Positions 41,784 through 51,042 of a DNA stretch of 64,000 bases are shown piece after piece (positions within the stretch are counted from its first letter, which is position 1; each line of letters starts with the position of its first letter). The stretch comes from Collinsella bouchesdurhonensis. Its GTDB lineage: Bacteria > Actinomycetota > Coriobacteriia > Coriobacteriales > Coriobacteriaceae. Below the pieces are notes generated by a model that had not been told where the DNA came from, did no database searches, and worked only from the letters and a program-made list of their open reading frames with translations. The DNA is taken from assembly GCF_900155365.1 (NCBI RefSeq), contig NZ_LT699742.1, positions 81,729-145,728 of the forward strand, read 5' to 3'. The position numbers and the translations under genes were made by a program.

Positions 41784-43130
41784 ATGATCGACCGCTATAC
41801 CCGTCCCGAGATGGGCCATATCTTCTCGCTGGAGAATAAGTACGCCGTCTGGCAGGAGATCGAGGTTCTGGCCTGCGAGGCTCAGGCAGAGCTCGGCAAG
41901 ATCGGCATCACCAAAGACGAGGCCAAGTGGATTCGCGATCACGCCAACTTCGAGAAGGCTAAGGTCGACGAGATCGAAGAGGTCACCCGTCACGACGTCA
42001 TCGCCTTCCTTACCAACATGAAGGAGTACATCGACGCCGATGTCCCGGCCGATGCTCCTAAGCCCAGCCGTTGGGTCCATTACGGCATGACCAGCTCCGA
42101 TCTGGGCGATACGGCGCTTTGCTATCAGCTCACCCAGGCCTGCGACCTCATTATCGAGGATGTTCAGAAGCTCGGTGAGATCTGCAAGCGTCGCGCCTTT
42201 GAGGAGCGCGACACCCTCTGCGCCGGTCGCACCCACGGCATCCATGCCGAGCCCATGACCTTTGGTATGAAGTTTGGCTCTTGGGCATGGGAGCTCAAGC
42301 GCGATCTTGACCGCCTAAAGGATGCTCGTAAGAACGTGGCCTTTGGCGCCATTTCCGGTGCGGTGGGAACCTACAGCTCCATCGACCCGTTTGTCGAGGA
42401 GTACGTCTGCAAGAACCTGGGTCTGGTTCACGATCCGCTGTCCACGCAGGTTATCTCCCGTGACCACCATGCGTATCTCGCCGGTGTTCTTGCCACCACC
42501 GCAGCCACCTGCGAGCGTATTGCAACCGAGGTCCGTAACCTGCAAAAGACCGATACCCTCGAGGCCGAAGAGCCGTTCCGCAAGGGCCAGAAGGGCAGCT
42601 CCGCTATGCCCCATAAGCGCAACCCCATCACCATGGAGAAGGTCTGCGGCCTTTCGCGCGTGGTGAAGGCAAACGCACAGGTTGCCTTTGACAACGTCGC
42701 CCTTTGGCACGAGCGCGATATCTCGCACTCCTCCGCCGAGCGCGTGGCCCAGGCTGATTCCTTCATCGCCCTTGACCATATGTTCCAGTGCCTCATTCGC
42801 GTGATTGACGGCCTGCAGCTCTATCCCAACCGCATGATGGCCAACCTCAACAAGACGCGTGGCCTTATCTTCTCTTCGAAGGTCCTGCTTGCCTTGGTCG
42901 ATACGGGCATTACGCGCGAGGACGCGTATGCCATCGTGCAGGAGAACGCTATGGCTACGTGGCACGAGGTGCAGGACTGCGTGAGCGGCCCCACCTTCAA
43001 GGAGCGCCTCGAGGCCGATCCGCGTTGTACGGTCAGCCAGGAGACCCTCGATGAGATCTTTGATCCTTGGGATTTCCTCACGCGTATCGGCGTGGTGTTC
43101 GATCGCCTGCAGGAGCTGGATTTCGCGTAA
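41784..43130 (+). CDS. purB: Adenylosuccinate lyase
   Basis: PurB cleaves SAICAR to AICAR and adenylosuccinate to AMP, both releasing fumarate. The 448 residues have the fumarase-superfamily signature SSAMPHKRNP near 290-299, TSSDLGDTA near 92-100 and the catalytic His region RTHGIHAEP near 152-160. AAGGAGCCGCA precedes ATG 41784; the longer frame lacks a site. It has its own terminator. purC lies 5 kb further on, so purine genes are scattered. Confidence 0.97.
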   Translation: MIDRYTRPEMGHIFSLENKYAVWQEIEVLACEAQAELGKIGITKDEAKWIRDHANFEKAKVDEIEEVTRHDVIAFLTNMKEYIDADVPADAPKPSRWVHYGMTSSDLGDTALCYQLTQACDLIIEDVQKLGEICKRRAFEERDTLCAGRTHGIHAEPMTFGMKFGSWAWELKRDLDRLKDARKNVAFGAISGAVGTYSSIDPFVEEYVCKNLGLVHDPLSTQVISRDHHAYLAGVLATTAATCERIATEVRNLQKTDTLEAEEPFRKGQKGSSAMPHKRNPITMEKVCGLSRVVKANAQVAFDNVALWHERDISHSSAERVAQADSFIALDHMFQCLIRVIDGLQLYPNRMMANLNKTRGLIFSSKVLLALVDTGITREDAYAIVQENAMATWHEVQDCVSGPTFKERLEADPRCTVSQETLDEIFDPWDFLTRIGVVFDRLQELDFA

Positions 43131-43155
43131 AGATTCTCTCTAAAGACGACTGTGG

Positions 43156-43204
43156 AGCCGCTGCGTACAGTTCCTTACGTAAAGGTCTGTGCGCAGCGGC
43201 TTTT
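43156..43204 (+). terminator. Terminator of purB
   Basis: AGCCGCTGCG(T)ACAG pairs with CTGT(G)CGCAGCGGCT, followed by TTTTG. Confidence 0.85.
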
Positions 43205-43306
43205 GTGTCGAACCCCTGATATCGCCATAACTGCGTGTTCACCTTTACAATGGGTACAACCAACGAACATGTAGACATGAGTAACAAAACGATGGGAGAA
43301 CATATC

Positions 43307-43573
43307 ATGATCGAGTTCGACTTCACACCGCACGGCGTTTGCTCGCGCAACATTCACGTTGCCGTTTCCGACGATGCTCAGACCGTCGAGCACATCGAGT
43401 TCACAGGTGGCTGCAACGGCAACCTCAAGGCAATCTCAAAGCTCGTTGCAGGCCAGCCGGTTCAGCAGATCGTCGATCTTCTTGCTGGCAACACCTGCGG
43501 TCCGCGCCCAACATCTTGTGCCGACCAAATGACTTTGGCGCTTAAAGAGGCAGTTGCCAAGGCAAACGCATGA
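43307..43573 (+). CDS. TSCPD-domain protein
   Basis: The 88-residue protein is a stand-alone TSCPD domain, the fold found at the end of adenosylcobalamin-dependent ribonucleotide reductases. Motifs are HGVCSRNI near residues 8-15, GGCNGNLKAI near 38-47 and the closing CGPRPTSCADQM near 64-75, with four Cys that could bind zinc. I chose ATG 43307 behind GGGAG. The stop overlaps the next gene in ATGA, which ties it to an exported lipoprotein. The role of such single-domain proteins is unknown. Confidence 0.85.
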   Translation: MIEFDFTPHGVCSRNIHVAVSDDAQTVEHIEFTGGCNGNLKAISKLVAGQPVQQIVDLLAGNTCGPRPTSCADQMTLALKEAVAKANA

Positions 43574-44784
43574 GCTTAATTAGTAAATCGGGCATAAGCC
43601 GAAGAGGGTTTCTTGGCGGCGGCATGGCTGCGGCCGCCGCGACCCTGCTTTCTGCCTGCAGCGGAAAAAAGGATAAGGACGACGAGTCGAAGGGCGCCAC
43701 GGGTGAGCCTCAGGTGCTCACCGATGATTCCAAGATCATCGACGCGTTGGATGAGTACGAGAGCGTAGACACAACCCTTACCGCTGCGTACACCTGGAAC
43801 CTTCCCGTGGGAACCGTTCCTTTTTACAGCCAGGGCTCTTGGTCTGCCGCCATGTTTGCGCCCGAGTCTGCTGCCACGCCCAATTCGATTGGAGTGTTCT
43901 CGCTTTCTTCCGGGTCTCCTGTCACGCTTCGGTCCAAGCCGGTTTTGGGCGCGGGCTACGAGTTTTACGACGTGCGTGTGGGCACGGGGGTGTTCTGCTG
44001 GGTAGAGATCAACTACTCTTCGTTTGCCTGGTCTTTGTATGCTCAGGCTTTTGCCGAGGGCCAGGTCTCTGGCGATCCGCAAAAGATCGACCACGGCAAC
44101 GCCGATTGGGAGCCCCCGATGTTTTCGCCGTATGGCGCGTGCGTAATTTGGCAAAAGATGCCCAATTCCTCTGGATCAAAGAGCACGTCTTCCAGTAAGT
44201 GCTATCAGTGGAGTCTGGTCGATGGCAGCAAGACCACGCTCTACACCTCGCCTGGCCGCTTTGCCACCCATCCGCGGGTGTCAAACGACATCCTTACCAT
44301 TTCGCCACGCGTGCATGAGGATGAGGGAACCTATTACGGTATGACGGCGCTGAATCTTGCCGATTCCGCCCATGCCAAAATCGATCAGCTCGTGCTGCCG
44401 GCAGGGGTTCGTCCTTTCGAGGCAGCTTATCTGAACGACGTGTTTGCCTTTGCTATCGAAGCGAGCTATGACGGTGCCGGTAGGCTTGGCAACATGGGAA
44501 CGTTTATCGGGCGCGAAGGAGGTCCCTTCGTTTACATTTCACGCGAGCCCGCGGCGGGTGTGTGCGGCAAGGGTACGCGTTTTTGTCTGAAGACGCGCTC
44601 CTCGACATGCATTGTCGATACCGACGCTCAGGAGTACTCGGTGGTGGCGTGCCCCGATCGTTCTCTCGATTACGGCGACTACCCCGCAAGCGAGGGCGCC
44701 ACGGACAATTTGGTTACCTTCGCCACCATTAAGGATGCCCAGGGTATTCCCGAGAGCGTGTGCGTGCGCGTGTTTTCGTTATAG
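43570..44784 (+). CDS. Tat-exported lipoprotein, probable beta-propeller
   Basis: The 404-residue protein starts with SRRGFLGGG (twin-arginine motif, residues 10-18), a hydrophobic stretch and the lipobox LSAC (Cys30), so it should cross through Tat folded and be lipid-anchored. The mature part is Ser- and Gly-rich with repeated short beta motifs (SGSPVTLRSKP, DGSKTTLYTSP, DTDAQEYSVVACPD) like WD40/TolB-type blades. No catalytic motif is visible. It overlaps the TSCPD gene by 4 bp and its stop codon directly abuts the stop of the opposing gene. Confidence 0.8.
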   Translation: MSLISKSGISRRGFLGGGMAAAAATLLSACSGKKDKDDESKGATGEPQVLTDDSKIIDALDEYESVDTTLTAAYTWNLPVGTVPFYSQGSWSAAMFAPESAATPNSIGVFSLSSGSPVTLRSKPVLGAGYEFYDVRVGTGVFCWVEINYSSFAWSLYAQAFAEGQVSGDPQKIDHGNADWEPPMFSPYGACVIWQKMPNSSGSKSTSSSKCYQWSLVDGSKTTLYTSPGRFATHPRVSNDILTISPRVHEDEGTYYGMTALNLADSAHAKIDQLVLPAGVRPFEAAYLNDVFAFAIEASYDGAGRLGNMGTFIGREGGPFVYISREPAAGVCGKGTRFCLKTRSSTCIVDTDAQEYSVVACPDRSLDYGDYPASEGATDNLVTFATIKDAQGIPESVCVRVFSL

Positions 44785-45390
44785 CTAGCGTTTGTTTAGG
44801 CGTTCGTTTGCCACATCGACGATTCGCATGAGTTCAAGGGTATCAAGGGGCTGTATGGGCTGAGGATTCTCGCCATGCGGCCCTATGTATTTTTCCATCC
44901 ATACCACGTCAAGCCATCGGTCGAACTTGTTGGCGCATTTGATGAAGCGCGCCCGTTCCTCGTATCCGTGTCTGCGATGAAATTCGACCGAAGAATCGTT
45001 TTCGCCGGTTATGCATGCTTCGCTGTTGGTAATGCCTTGAGCTGCCATACAGGATTCCAGGGCGCTGAGTAAAATGGAGCCGGCTCCATGCCCGCGCTCT
45101 TTCTCGGCAAGATAGATGGAAGTCTCGGCCGACCACTGGTATGCGGGACGACTTTTGAACGCGCCGTAGTAGGCATATCCAACGGCACGGCGTTTTGACT
45201 CATCCCCATCCGTTTTCTCAAGAACGAGGTAAGCGTAGCGTTTTTGCGCCTGCTCGATGCGTGCTGCGAATTCTTTGACACTGGGGACGTCAAACTCGAA
45301 TGTCACCGTGGTCTCGCGAACATATGGAGCATAGATTGCTAGCAAATCGGCAGCGTCAGAGGCCTGTGCCGGACGAATGTGAAGAGTCAT
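44785..45390 (-). CDS. GNAT acetyltransferase, phosphinothricin-type
   Basis: The 201-residue protein has the layout of PAT/YncA-like N-acetyltransferases: LHIRPAQASDAADLLAIYAPYV at the start, a FEFDVPSVKEF segment, AETSIYLAEKERGHGAGSILL (acetyl-CoA loop, RGHGAG near 110), and FHRRHGYEERARF near 150. The acceptor may be phosphinothricin, methionine sulfone or another amine; the sequence does not decide. I chose ATG 45390 after CAGGAGATGTC. The longer frame into the response-regulator gene is a shadow. Confidence 0.88.
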   Translation of the reverse strand: MTLHIRPAQASDAADLLAIYAPYVRETTVTFEFDVPSVKEFAARIEQAQKRYAYLVLEKTDGDESKRRAVGYAYYGAFKSRPAYQWSAETSIYLAEKERGHGAGSILLSALESCMAAQGITNSEACITGENDSSVEFHRRHGYEERARFIKCANKFDRWLDVVWMEKYIGPHGENPQPIQPLDTLELMRIVDVANERLNKR

Positions 45391-45547
45391 GACATCTCCT
45401 GGAAGAAATTTGAGAATCTGGGAACAATGTACTCCAGATGCTACCGTTGCCCCAACAACGGACAGCGTTGACACATGAGCGAAACGCAAATGCGTTTTGT
45501 GCGTTAAAATAACGTAGTTTACGGACTTTGAGACAAGGAGGCCTGAT

Positions 45548-46273
45548 ATGGCTTCAGATGCAAGGAAGATCCTTCTGGTCGAGGACGAGAAGGCCATCCG
45601 CGATGCTGTCGCTGCATACCTCGAGCGCGAGGGCTATTGGGTCGTCGGCGTCGGTGACGGTCAGTCCGCTGTTGAGGAGTTTGAGAAGCACCAGTTTGAC
45701 CTGATCGTGCTGGACCTCATGCTTCCCAAGCTTTCGGGCGAGCGCGTGTGTCGTGCCATTCGCGACACCTCCGATGTGCCCATCATCATGCTCACCGCGA
45801 AGGGCGAGGTCGAGGACCGTATCATCGGTCTCGAACTTGGTGCAGACGACTATTTGATTAAACCGTTCTCGCCGCGCGAGCTTGTCGCTCGCGTGCGTGC
45901 CCTCTTCCGTCGTACGCACATCGCCGATGAGCCGCAGGTTGAGGTTCTCGATTTTGGCGATCTGGTCATCGATATTTCCGGTCATAAGATTTTGGTCGAG
46001 AACAAAGAAGTCGACCTCACCGCTTCTGAGTTCAAGCTGCTCACCACCCTGGCTCGTCATCCCGGCCGCGTGTATAACCGCATGGAGCTTGTCGAGAAGG
46101 TTTTGGGCTACGACTTCGAGGGCTATGAGCGCACGATCGACAGTCATGTCAAGAACCTGCGCGCCAAGCTGGGCGATGATCCCAAGAAGCCCAAGTGGCT
46201 CTACACCGTGCATGGCGTGGGCTATCGCTTTGAGGCTCCGCAGGCCACGGCAGACGAGGGCGCTCAGAAGTAA
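45548..46273 (+). CDS. OmpR/PhoB-family response regulator
   Basis: The 241 residues comprise a receiver domain (KILLVEDEKAIRD near 7-19, phospho-acceptor Asp in DLIVLDLMLP near 51-60, Lys in LIKPFSP near 103-109) and a winged-helix DNA-binding domain (about 135-230, ending LYTVHGVGYRFE). CAAGGAGGCCTGAT precedes the ATG. The TAA overlaps the kinase ATG, so the pair is coupled. The target regulon is not evident. Confidence 0.95.
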   Translation: MASDARKILLVEDEKAIRDAVAAYLEREGYWVVGVGDGQSAVEEFEKHQFDLIVLDLMLPKLSGERVCRAIRDTSDVPIIMLTAKGEVEDRIIGLELGADDYLIKPFSPRELVARVRALFRRTHIADEPQVEVLDFGDLVIDISGHKILVENKEVDLTASEFKLLTTLARHPGRVYNRMELVEKVLGYDFEGYERTIDSHVKNLRAKLGDDPKKPKWLYTVHGVGYRFEAPQATADEGAQK

Positions 46274-47949
46274 TGCTTCCCGCTCATATCGTCACCGGAC
46301 AAAAACATAAGTCAGATAACGAGGCGAATTCCCGCGCAAGCTGGAATACGCCTCGTTCCGATTCGCGCTCGGGCTTGAGCTACGGCTCCCGCATGGCGCT
46401 TTCCTTTGCCCTCACATCGCTGATGACGGTGCTCATACTGGTATGCGTCATCATGGTGGTGTGGGGCAGTGCTTTTTCTGAGTATACGCGCGCCAACGTG
46501 ATCGACCTCGCCAAGCTGACGAGCGAGAAGCTCGCCGACAGCTATGAGCAAGATGGCGAGTGGACCGTCGACACGCTGTATGCCATTGCGCAATCGAGCT
46601 CGATATCCGACGACATCGGCCTGCAGGTCCTCGATGCCGAGGGGACCATTCTTTACGACGATACGTGGCCGGTTGCATCGGTTGCCGCCGACGTGAAGAA
46701 ATCCGAGGCCGAACCCGTACCGGATACGGGGTCCGCGGAAGAGGGCTCTGTTGTCGCTACCGATCAAGGGTCTGCCGGGCAAGCGGCCGCAACGTCAGCG
46801 GAGGGTTCCGCCACCGCTGCGGAAGAGGACGAACCAAAGATCAAGTTCGATCGCCATGGCCTGATCTCCACCGCTCCTACCGATGAAGAGGGGGCTATCA
46901 CCGAACCCATTACCACTTCTGATGGCAAGGTAGTGGGTAAGGTTCGCCTGTGGGTCCTGGGCAGCGATGTGTTGCTCACCAAGACCGATACTGCCTTTAG
47001 GGAGAAGACGATCGACGCCATGTTCCTGGCCGCGGCGATCGCTGTTGCCATTTCTGTCATGATCGGCCTATTTGTATCCCGTATGCTCACGAATCCCATT
47101 CGTCGCATCACCGGAACGGCGAAACAGATTCGCGATGGCGATCTGTCCGCGCGTACTAATATGCGTGGCGACGACGAGATCGATCAGCTGGGTGAGACGT
47201 TTGACGAGATGGCCACTTCGCTTGAGAAGGACCTCAAGCATGAGCGCCGTCTGACCTCCGACGTTGCCCATGAGCTTCGTACGCCGCTGATGGCAATGCT
47301 TGCCACCGTAGAGGCTATGCAAGATGGCGTGTATCCTACGGATAACGAGCATCTCGAGACGGTTGCATCCGAGACGCGCCGTCTGGCGCGCCTTGTGCAG
47401 CAGATGCTTGACCTTTCGCGCATGGAAAACCATACGGCGCCCATGAACATCGAGGCTGTCGATATGGTCGAGTTAGTGCGTGGGATCGTCAACGCGCAAG
47501 AGCCCCTGTTCCACGAGCGCGACCTTCGCTTGCGATTCGCGGACGAGACGCAGGGCAAGATGCCCTTTATCAAGGTTGATCCCGATATGATCACGCAGTG
47601 CGTGATTAACCTCATGAGTAACGCCATACGCTACACGCCCGAAGGTGGCTGGGTGATCGTGACCGTGGGCCTCGATCGAAAGCATCTGACGATCTCGGTG
47701 TCGGATACCGGTATTGGCATTGCCAAAGAGGATCTGTCTCGTATCTTTGGTCGTTTTTGGCGCGCCGATGCTAGCCGTGCCCGTGAAGCGGGCGGCTTGG
47801 GCGTGGGTCTTGCCGTGACCAAGCAGATTGTCGAGCGTCACCATGGATTCATTTCGGTGGAGTCGGAACTTGAAAAGGGTACGACTTTTACGATTCATTT
47901 GCCGCGTGAGCAACAGCAGCAGCCCTCTTCTACTACAATAGAGCGTTAG
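46273..47949 (+). CDS. Sensor histidine kinase
   Basis: The 558-residue kinase has a cytoplasmic leader, a first membrane helix near 42-66, an extracytoplasmic domain (67-250) with a Glu/Ala/Ser-rich low-complexity stretch, a second helix near 253-275, HAMP (SRMLTNPIRRI on), the H-box DVAHELRTPLMAML, the N-box NLMSNAIRYTPEGG, and G-boxes SDTGIGI and GGLGVGLAVTK. A Gln-rich tail ends the protein. It phosphorylates the adjacent regulator. The signal is unknown. Confidence 0.94.
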   Translation: MLPAHIVTGQKHKSDNEANSRASWNTPRSDSRSGLSYGSRMALSFALTSLMTVLILVCVIMVVWGSAFSEYTRANVIDLAKLTSEKLADSYEQDGEWTVDTLYAIAQSSSISDDIGLQVLDAEGTILYDDTWPVASVAADVKKSEAEPVPDTGSAEEGSVVATDQGSAGQAAATSAEGSATAAEEDEPKIKFDRHGLISTAPTDEEGAITEPITTSDGKVVGKVRLWVLGSDVLLTKTDTAFREKTIDAMFLAAAIAVAISVMIGLFVSRMLTNPIRRITGTAKQIRDGDLSARTNMRGDDEIDQLGETFDEMATSLEKDLKHERRLTSDVAHELRTPLMAMLATVEAMQDGVYPTDNEHLETVASETRRLARLVQQMLDLSRMENHTAPMNIEAVDMVELVRGIVNAQEPLFHERDLRLRFADETQGKMPFIKVDPDMITQCVINLMSNAIRYTPEGGWVIVTVGLDRKHLTISVSDTGIGIAKEDLSRIFGRFWRADASRAREAGGLGVGLAVTKQIVERHHGFISVESELEKGTTFTIHLPREQQQQPSSTTIER

Positions 47950-48015
47950 CTGCGGCTCAAGGCTTAGTCCGCTGCCGCTGTATTCCAATAAAGCCTACTT
48001 GAGGAGTTGACTTTC

Positions 48016-48903
48016 GTGAGCACGATGGATCTTCGTCCCGATTCCCGCGGCAAGGTTCGCGATATCTATGATGCCGGTGACAACCTGTTGATGGTTGCTA
48101 CCGACCGTATTTCCGCTTTCGATTTCATCCTGCCCGATGAGATTCCCTTTAAGGGTGAGGTTCTGAACCGTATTTCTAAATTCTGGTTCGATAAGTTTTC
48201 TGATATCCTGCCCAACCACATGGTGAGCATCGACCCGGCAGATTTCCCCGAGGAGTTCGCTCAGTATCGTGATTATCTGTGCGGTCGCGCCATGCTGGTG
48301 CGCAAGGCCGAGCCGATTCTTGTCGAGTGCATCGTGCGCGGCTATCTGACCGGCTCTGGCAAAAAGACCTACGACCAGGACGGCACTGTATGCGGCATCA
48401 AGCTGCCCGCCGGCCTTACCGAGGCCTCTAAGCTTCCCGAGCCTTTGTTCACGCCCTCTACCAAGGCGGCTATTGGCGACCACGACGAGAACATCTCCTA
48501 CGAGCAGTGCGTTGACCTGGTGGGCTCCGATATCGCCTCTCAGCTGCGCGACTACTCTTTGAAGATCTACACCGCTGCTGCCGAGTACGCGGCGACCCGC
48601 GGCGTGATTATTGCCGACACCAAGTTCGAGTTTGGCATCATCGATGGCAAGGTTACCCTCATCGATGAGTGCATGACTCCCGACTCCAGCCGCTTCTGGC
48701 CTGCCGATTCCTATGAGGAGGGCAAGGTTCAGTCGAGCTTTGACAAGCAGTATCTGCGCAATTGGCTCCGTGCCAATTGGGATATGACCGGCGAGCCCCC
48801 GCACCTTCCCGAAGAGGTGCTTGAGGGAACGACCCAACGCTACCGTGAGGCTTTCCAGGCTATCACGGGTGAAGAATTTAAGCCCATGAAGGAGAACGCG
48901 TAA
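48016..48903 (+). CDS. purC: SAICAR synthetase (PurC)
   Basis: PurC joins aspartate to CAIR in purine synthesis. The 295 residues show RGKVRDIYDAGDNLLMVATDRISAFD in the first part, the ECIVRGYLTGSG motif near 110, and DTKFEFGIIDGKVTLIDE near 205. I chose GTG 48016 nine bases after GAGGAG; the TTG at 48007 is too close to the site. The next gene starts at the base after its stop. Confidence 0.96.
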   Translation: MSTMDLRPDSRGKVRDIYDAGDNLLMVATDRISAFDFILPDEIPFKGEVLNRISKFWFDKFSDILPNHMVSIDPADFPEEFAQYRDYLCGRAMLVRKAEPILVECIVRGYLTGSGKKTYDQDGTVCGIKLPAGLTEASKLPEPLFTPSTKAAIGDHDENISYEQCVDLVGSDIASQLRDYSLKIYTAAAEYAATRGVIIADTKFEFGIIDGKVTLIDECMTPDSSRFWPADSYEEGKVQSSFDKQYLRNWLRANWDMTGEPPHLPEEVLEGTTQRYREAFQAITGEEFKPMKENA

Positions 48904-49491
48904 GTGAGCACCCGTAGTCCCCAGAACGAACGTAACACCAATCCGGACGCCAAGCCCGGCTATATGCGCAAATCTGCCGCTTCGGCAAAGCCCGCTCGCT
49001 CTGCTGCGAGCTCGGTGCGTGTCGTGCCCGCCAGCTCGAAGGAGAAGCGCAAGCAGGCCGAGCGTGGCGAGAGCCTTGCCGGCTTGAGCAAGGAAGAGAA
49101 GCGCGCCCGCAAGCAGGCCGAGCGTCTGCAGGAGGACCGTCTCTATGCGGCCTCCAACGCGTTGATGCGCAAGGATGAGGATTATTCTCGCCGCCGTAAG
49201 TTCTTCTGGGTGCTGCTCGCAGCTGGTCTCATTGCTATCGTCATCGTGTGGCTCATGATCGGTACCACGAGGGGCCAGGAGATGCAGACGACCCAGATCG
49301 TCGGTATCGTTATCGCGTATGCGTGCATCCTCGGTGCGTTTATCTACGACCTGGTACGCATTCGTCCTATTCGCAACGCATGTCGCAGCAAGGCCGAGGG
49401 TCTTACCGAGAAGCGATTGAATAATTTGATCGAGAAGGACGCGGCTGAGCGTGACGCCAAGAAGGCAAAGCGCGAGAGCAAGAAGAAATAG
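48904..49491 (+). CDS. Basic two-helix membrane protein
   Basis: The 195-residue protein has a Lys/Arg/Ala-rich cytoplasmic N-terminus (1-98) with predicted charged helices, two hydrophobic helices (about 100-120 and 132-152), and another Lys-rich tail. It starts at GTG with no gap after purC, so it is cotranscribed. I do not recognise the family. Charge bias suggests both ends are cytoplasmic. Confidence 0.75.
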   Translation: MSTRSPQNERNTNPDAKPGYMRKSAASAKPARSAASSVRVVPASSKEKRKQAERGESLAGLSKEEKRARKQAERLQEDRLYAASNALMRKDEDYSRRRKFFWVLLAAGLIAIVIVWLMIGTTRGQEMQTTQIVGIVIAYACILGAFIYDLVRIRPIRNACRSKAEGLTEKRLNNLIEKDAAERDAKKAKRESKKK

Positions 49492-49576
49492 CCGAGCCTG
49501 ATATAAGGTTGGTATCATATGGGCGCGTCGTGCAGCAGTGCGGCGTGCCCTTGTTTTGAGAATCCAGGGAGTGGAT

Positions 49577-50857
49577 ATGAAATCATACGGGTTGACGGCG
49601 GCCGATGCACGCGTGGGAATGATAGCGCTGCGTCCGACCATCGAGCGTTATGCACGACTGATCGTGCGCAAGGGCGTGAATGTTCGCGCGGGGCAGGAGG
49701 TTGTTATCAATGCTCCGGTAGAGTGCGCAGAATTCGCGCGTCTTTTGGTGGCACAGGCCTATGCAGCCGGCGCCTGCCATGTAACCATGCTTTGGCATGA
49801 CGACGCCGTGCAGCGTCTGACGTACGAGAACGTTGACGCGGCGTATTTTGAGCAGGTGCCGCAGTGGCAACGCGAGCAGTTGGATTCTCTCGCCCGCGAT
49901 GGTGCATGCTTCATTTTTGTTGAGGGTACCGACCCCGAGGCTTTGCGCGGAATCGATCCCGCGAAGCCTGCGGCTGCCGCTCGCGCACGCAACACGCAGT
50001 GCCGCGAGTATCGTCGTGGTCTGGACTTCAACATCAACCCTTGGTGTATCGCAGGTGCTCCCGTCGTTGCCTGGGCACAGCATGTCTTCCCCGGCGTTGA
50101 CGATGAAGTGGCGGTCTACCTTCTGTGGAAAGCGATTCTTTCCACCGCCCGCGCCGACGGCGCCGATCCCGAGAGCGATTGGGAGCTTCATGACGCAACG
50201 TTCGATAAAAACCTGCGCTTCCTCAACGAGCATCATTTTGATGCGCTGCACTATACGGCCGAAAACGGCACCGATTTGGTTATCGGTATGACCGATCGTC
50301 ATCTGTGGGCCGGCGGTCGCGGTGAGACCCCGCAGGGCCATCCGTTCTTCCCGAATATGCCCACCGAGGAGGTCTTCACCTCTCCGGACTGCGAGCGCGT
50401 GGACGGCATAGTGTATTCCGCTATGCCGCTCGTTCGCCATGGCAATAAGATCGAAAACTTCTGGATGCGTTTTGAGGGCGGCCGCGTGGTCGATTTCGAC
50501 GCTGCGGTGGGTCGCGATACGCTTGCGAGCATCATTGAGACCGATGAGGGCGCTCATCGCCTGGGAGAAGTTGCCTTGATCTCAAAGAATACGCCCATTC
50601 GTCAGAGCAACACGCTGTTTTACGACACGCTGTACGACGAGAACGCCAGCTGCCATCTTGCTTTGGGAATTGGTTTCCCGGAGTGCTACGAGGGTGGCTA
50701 CGAGATGGATCAAGACGAGCTGCGCCGTCGCGGTGTCAATACATCTGCTACACACGTCGATTTCATGATTGGTACCGATGATTTGGACATTATGGGAATC
50801 TGCGCCGATGGCACGGAGGTTCCGGTATTCGTGAACGGCCAATGGAGCTGGGAATAA
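49577..50857 (+). CDS. M29-family aminopeptidase
   Basis: The 426 residues match the thermophilic metalloaminopeptidase (AmpS/PepS) family, which uses two metal ions. Expected ligands are visible in order: Glu in VFTSPDCERV and GEVALI, His in CHLALGIG, His and Asp in THVDFMIG. RYARLIVRKGVNVRAGQEVVI is typical of the N-terminal domain. I chose ATG 49577 after CAGGGAGTGGAT. It is likely a cytoplasmic peptide-recycling enzyme. Confidence 0.93.
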   Translation: MKSYGLTAADARVGMIALRPTIERYARLIVRKGVNVRAGQEVVINAPVECAEFARLLVAQAYAAGACHVTMLWHDDAVQRLTYENVDAAYFEQVPQWQREQLDSLARDGACFIFVEGTDPEALRGIDPAKPAAAARARNTQCREYRRGLDFNINPWCIAGAPVVAWAQHVFPGVDDEVAVYLLWKAILSTARADGADPESDWELHDATFDKNLRFLNEHHFDALHYTAENGTDLVIGMTDRHLWAGGRGETPQGHPFFPNMPTEEVFTSPDCERVDGIVYSAMPLVRHGNKIENFWMRFEGGRVVDFDAAVGRDTLASIIETDEGAHRLGEVALISKNTPIRQSNTLFYDTLYDENASCHLALGIGFPECYEGGYEMDQDELRRRGVNTSATHVDFMIGTDDLDIMGICADGTEVPVFVNGQWSWE

Positions 50858-50896
50858 CGCGATCATAGCGCCCAAGCGTGGTACAATGCCAAACGC

Positions 50897-50969
50897 GGAC
50901 CGTTAGCTCAGCTGGCAGAGCAGGGGACTTTTAATCCCAAGGCCCAGGGTTCGAACCCCTGACGGTCCA
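50897..50969 (+). tRNA. tRNA-Lys(TTT)
   Basis: The 73-nt gene has acceptor GGACCGT/ACGGTCC, D-arm GCTCAGCTGGCAGAGC, anticodon TTT in loop CTTTTAA and T-arm CAGGGTTCGAACCCCTG. CCA is not encoded. TACAAT at 50882-50887 is a possible -10. Confidence 0.96.
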
Positions 50970-51042
50970 CCCTTTACAAGATAGAGCCCGGAGCACGCGC
51001 CCCGGGCTTTTTTGTTACCCGACCATGGGTTCGAACCCTGTT
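50953..51042 (+). repeat. Direct repeat, proximal copy: tRNA-Lys 3' end, terminator and tail
   Basis: These 90 bp match 51138-51227 with four mismatches. The copy begins in the T-loop of the intact tRNA-Lys, includes the terminator (50986-51013) and ends in a tail with GGGTTCGAACCC. Confidence 0.95.
50986..51013 (+). terminator. Terminator of tRNA-Lys
   Basis: GCCCGG and CCGGGC arms are followed by six T. A second copy lies at 51171-51198. Confidence 0.88.

Noticed and set aside
45391-45597. N-terminal extension of the acetyltransferase into the response-regulator gene
   Set aside because: The ATG at 45390 has a good ribosome site and starts the GNAT fold; the extension has no family match.
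47995-49641. A 548-codon open frame opposite purC and the following gene
   Set aside because: It covers two well-supported genes in antisense; both sense genes have clear starts, and purC has family motifs.
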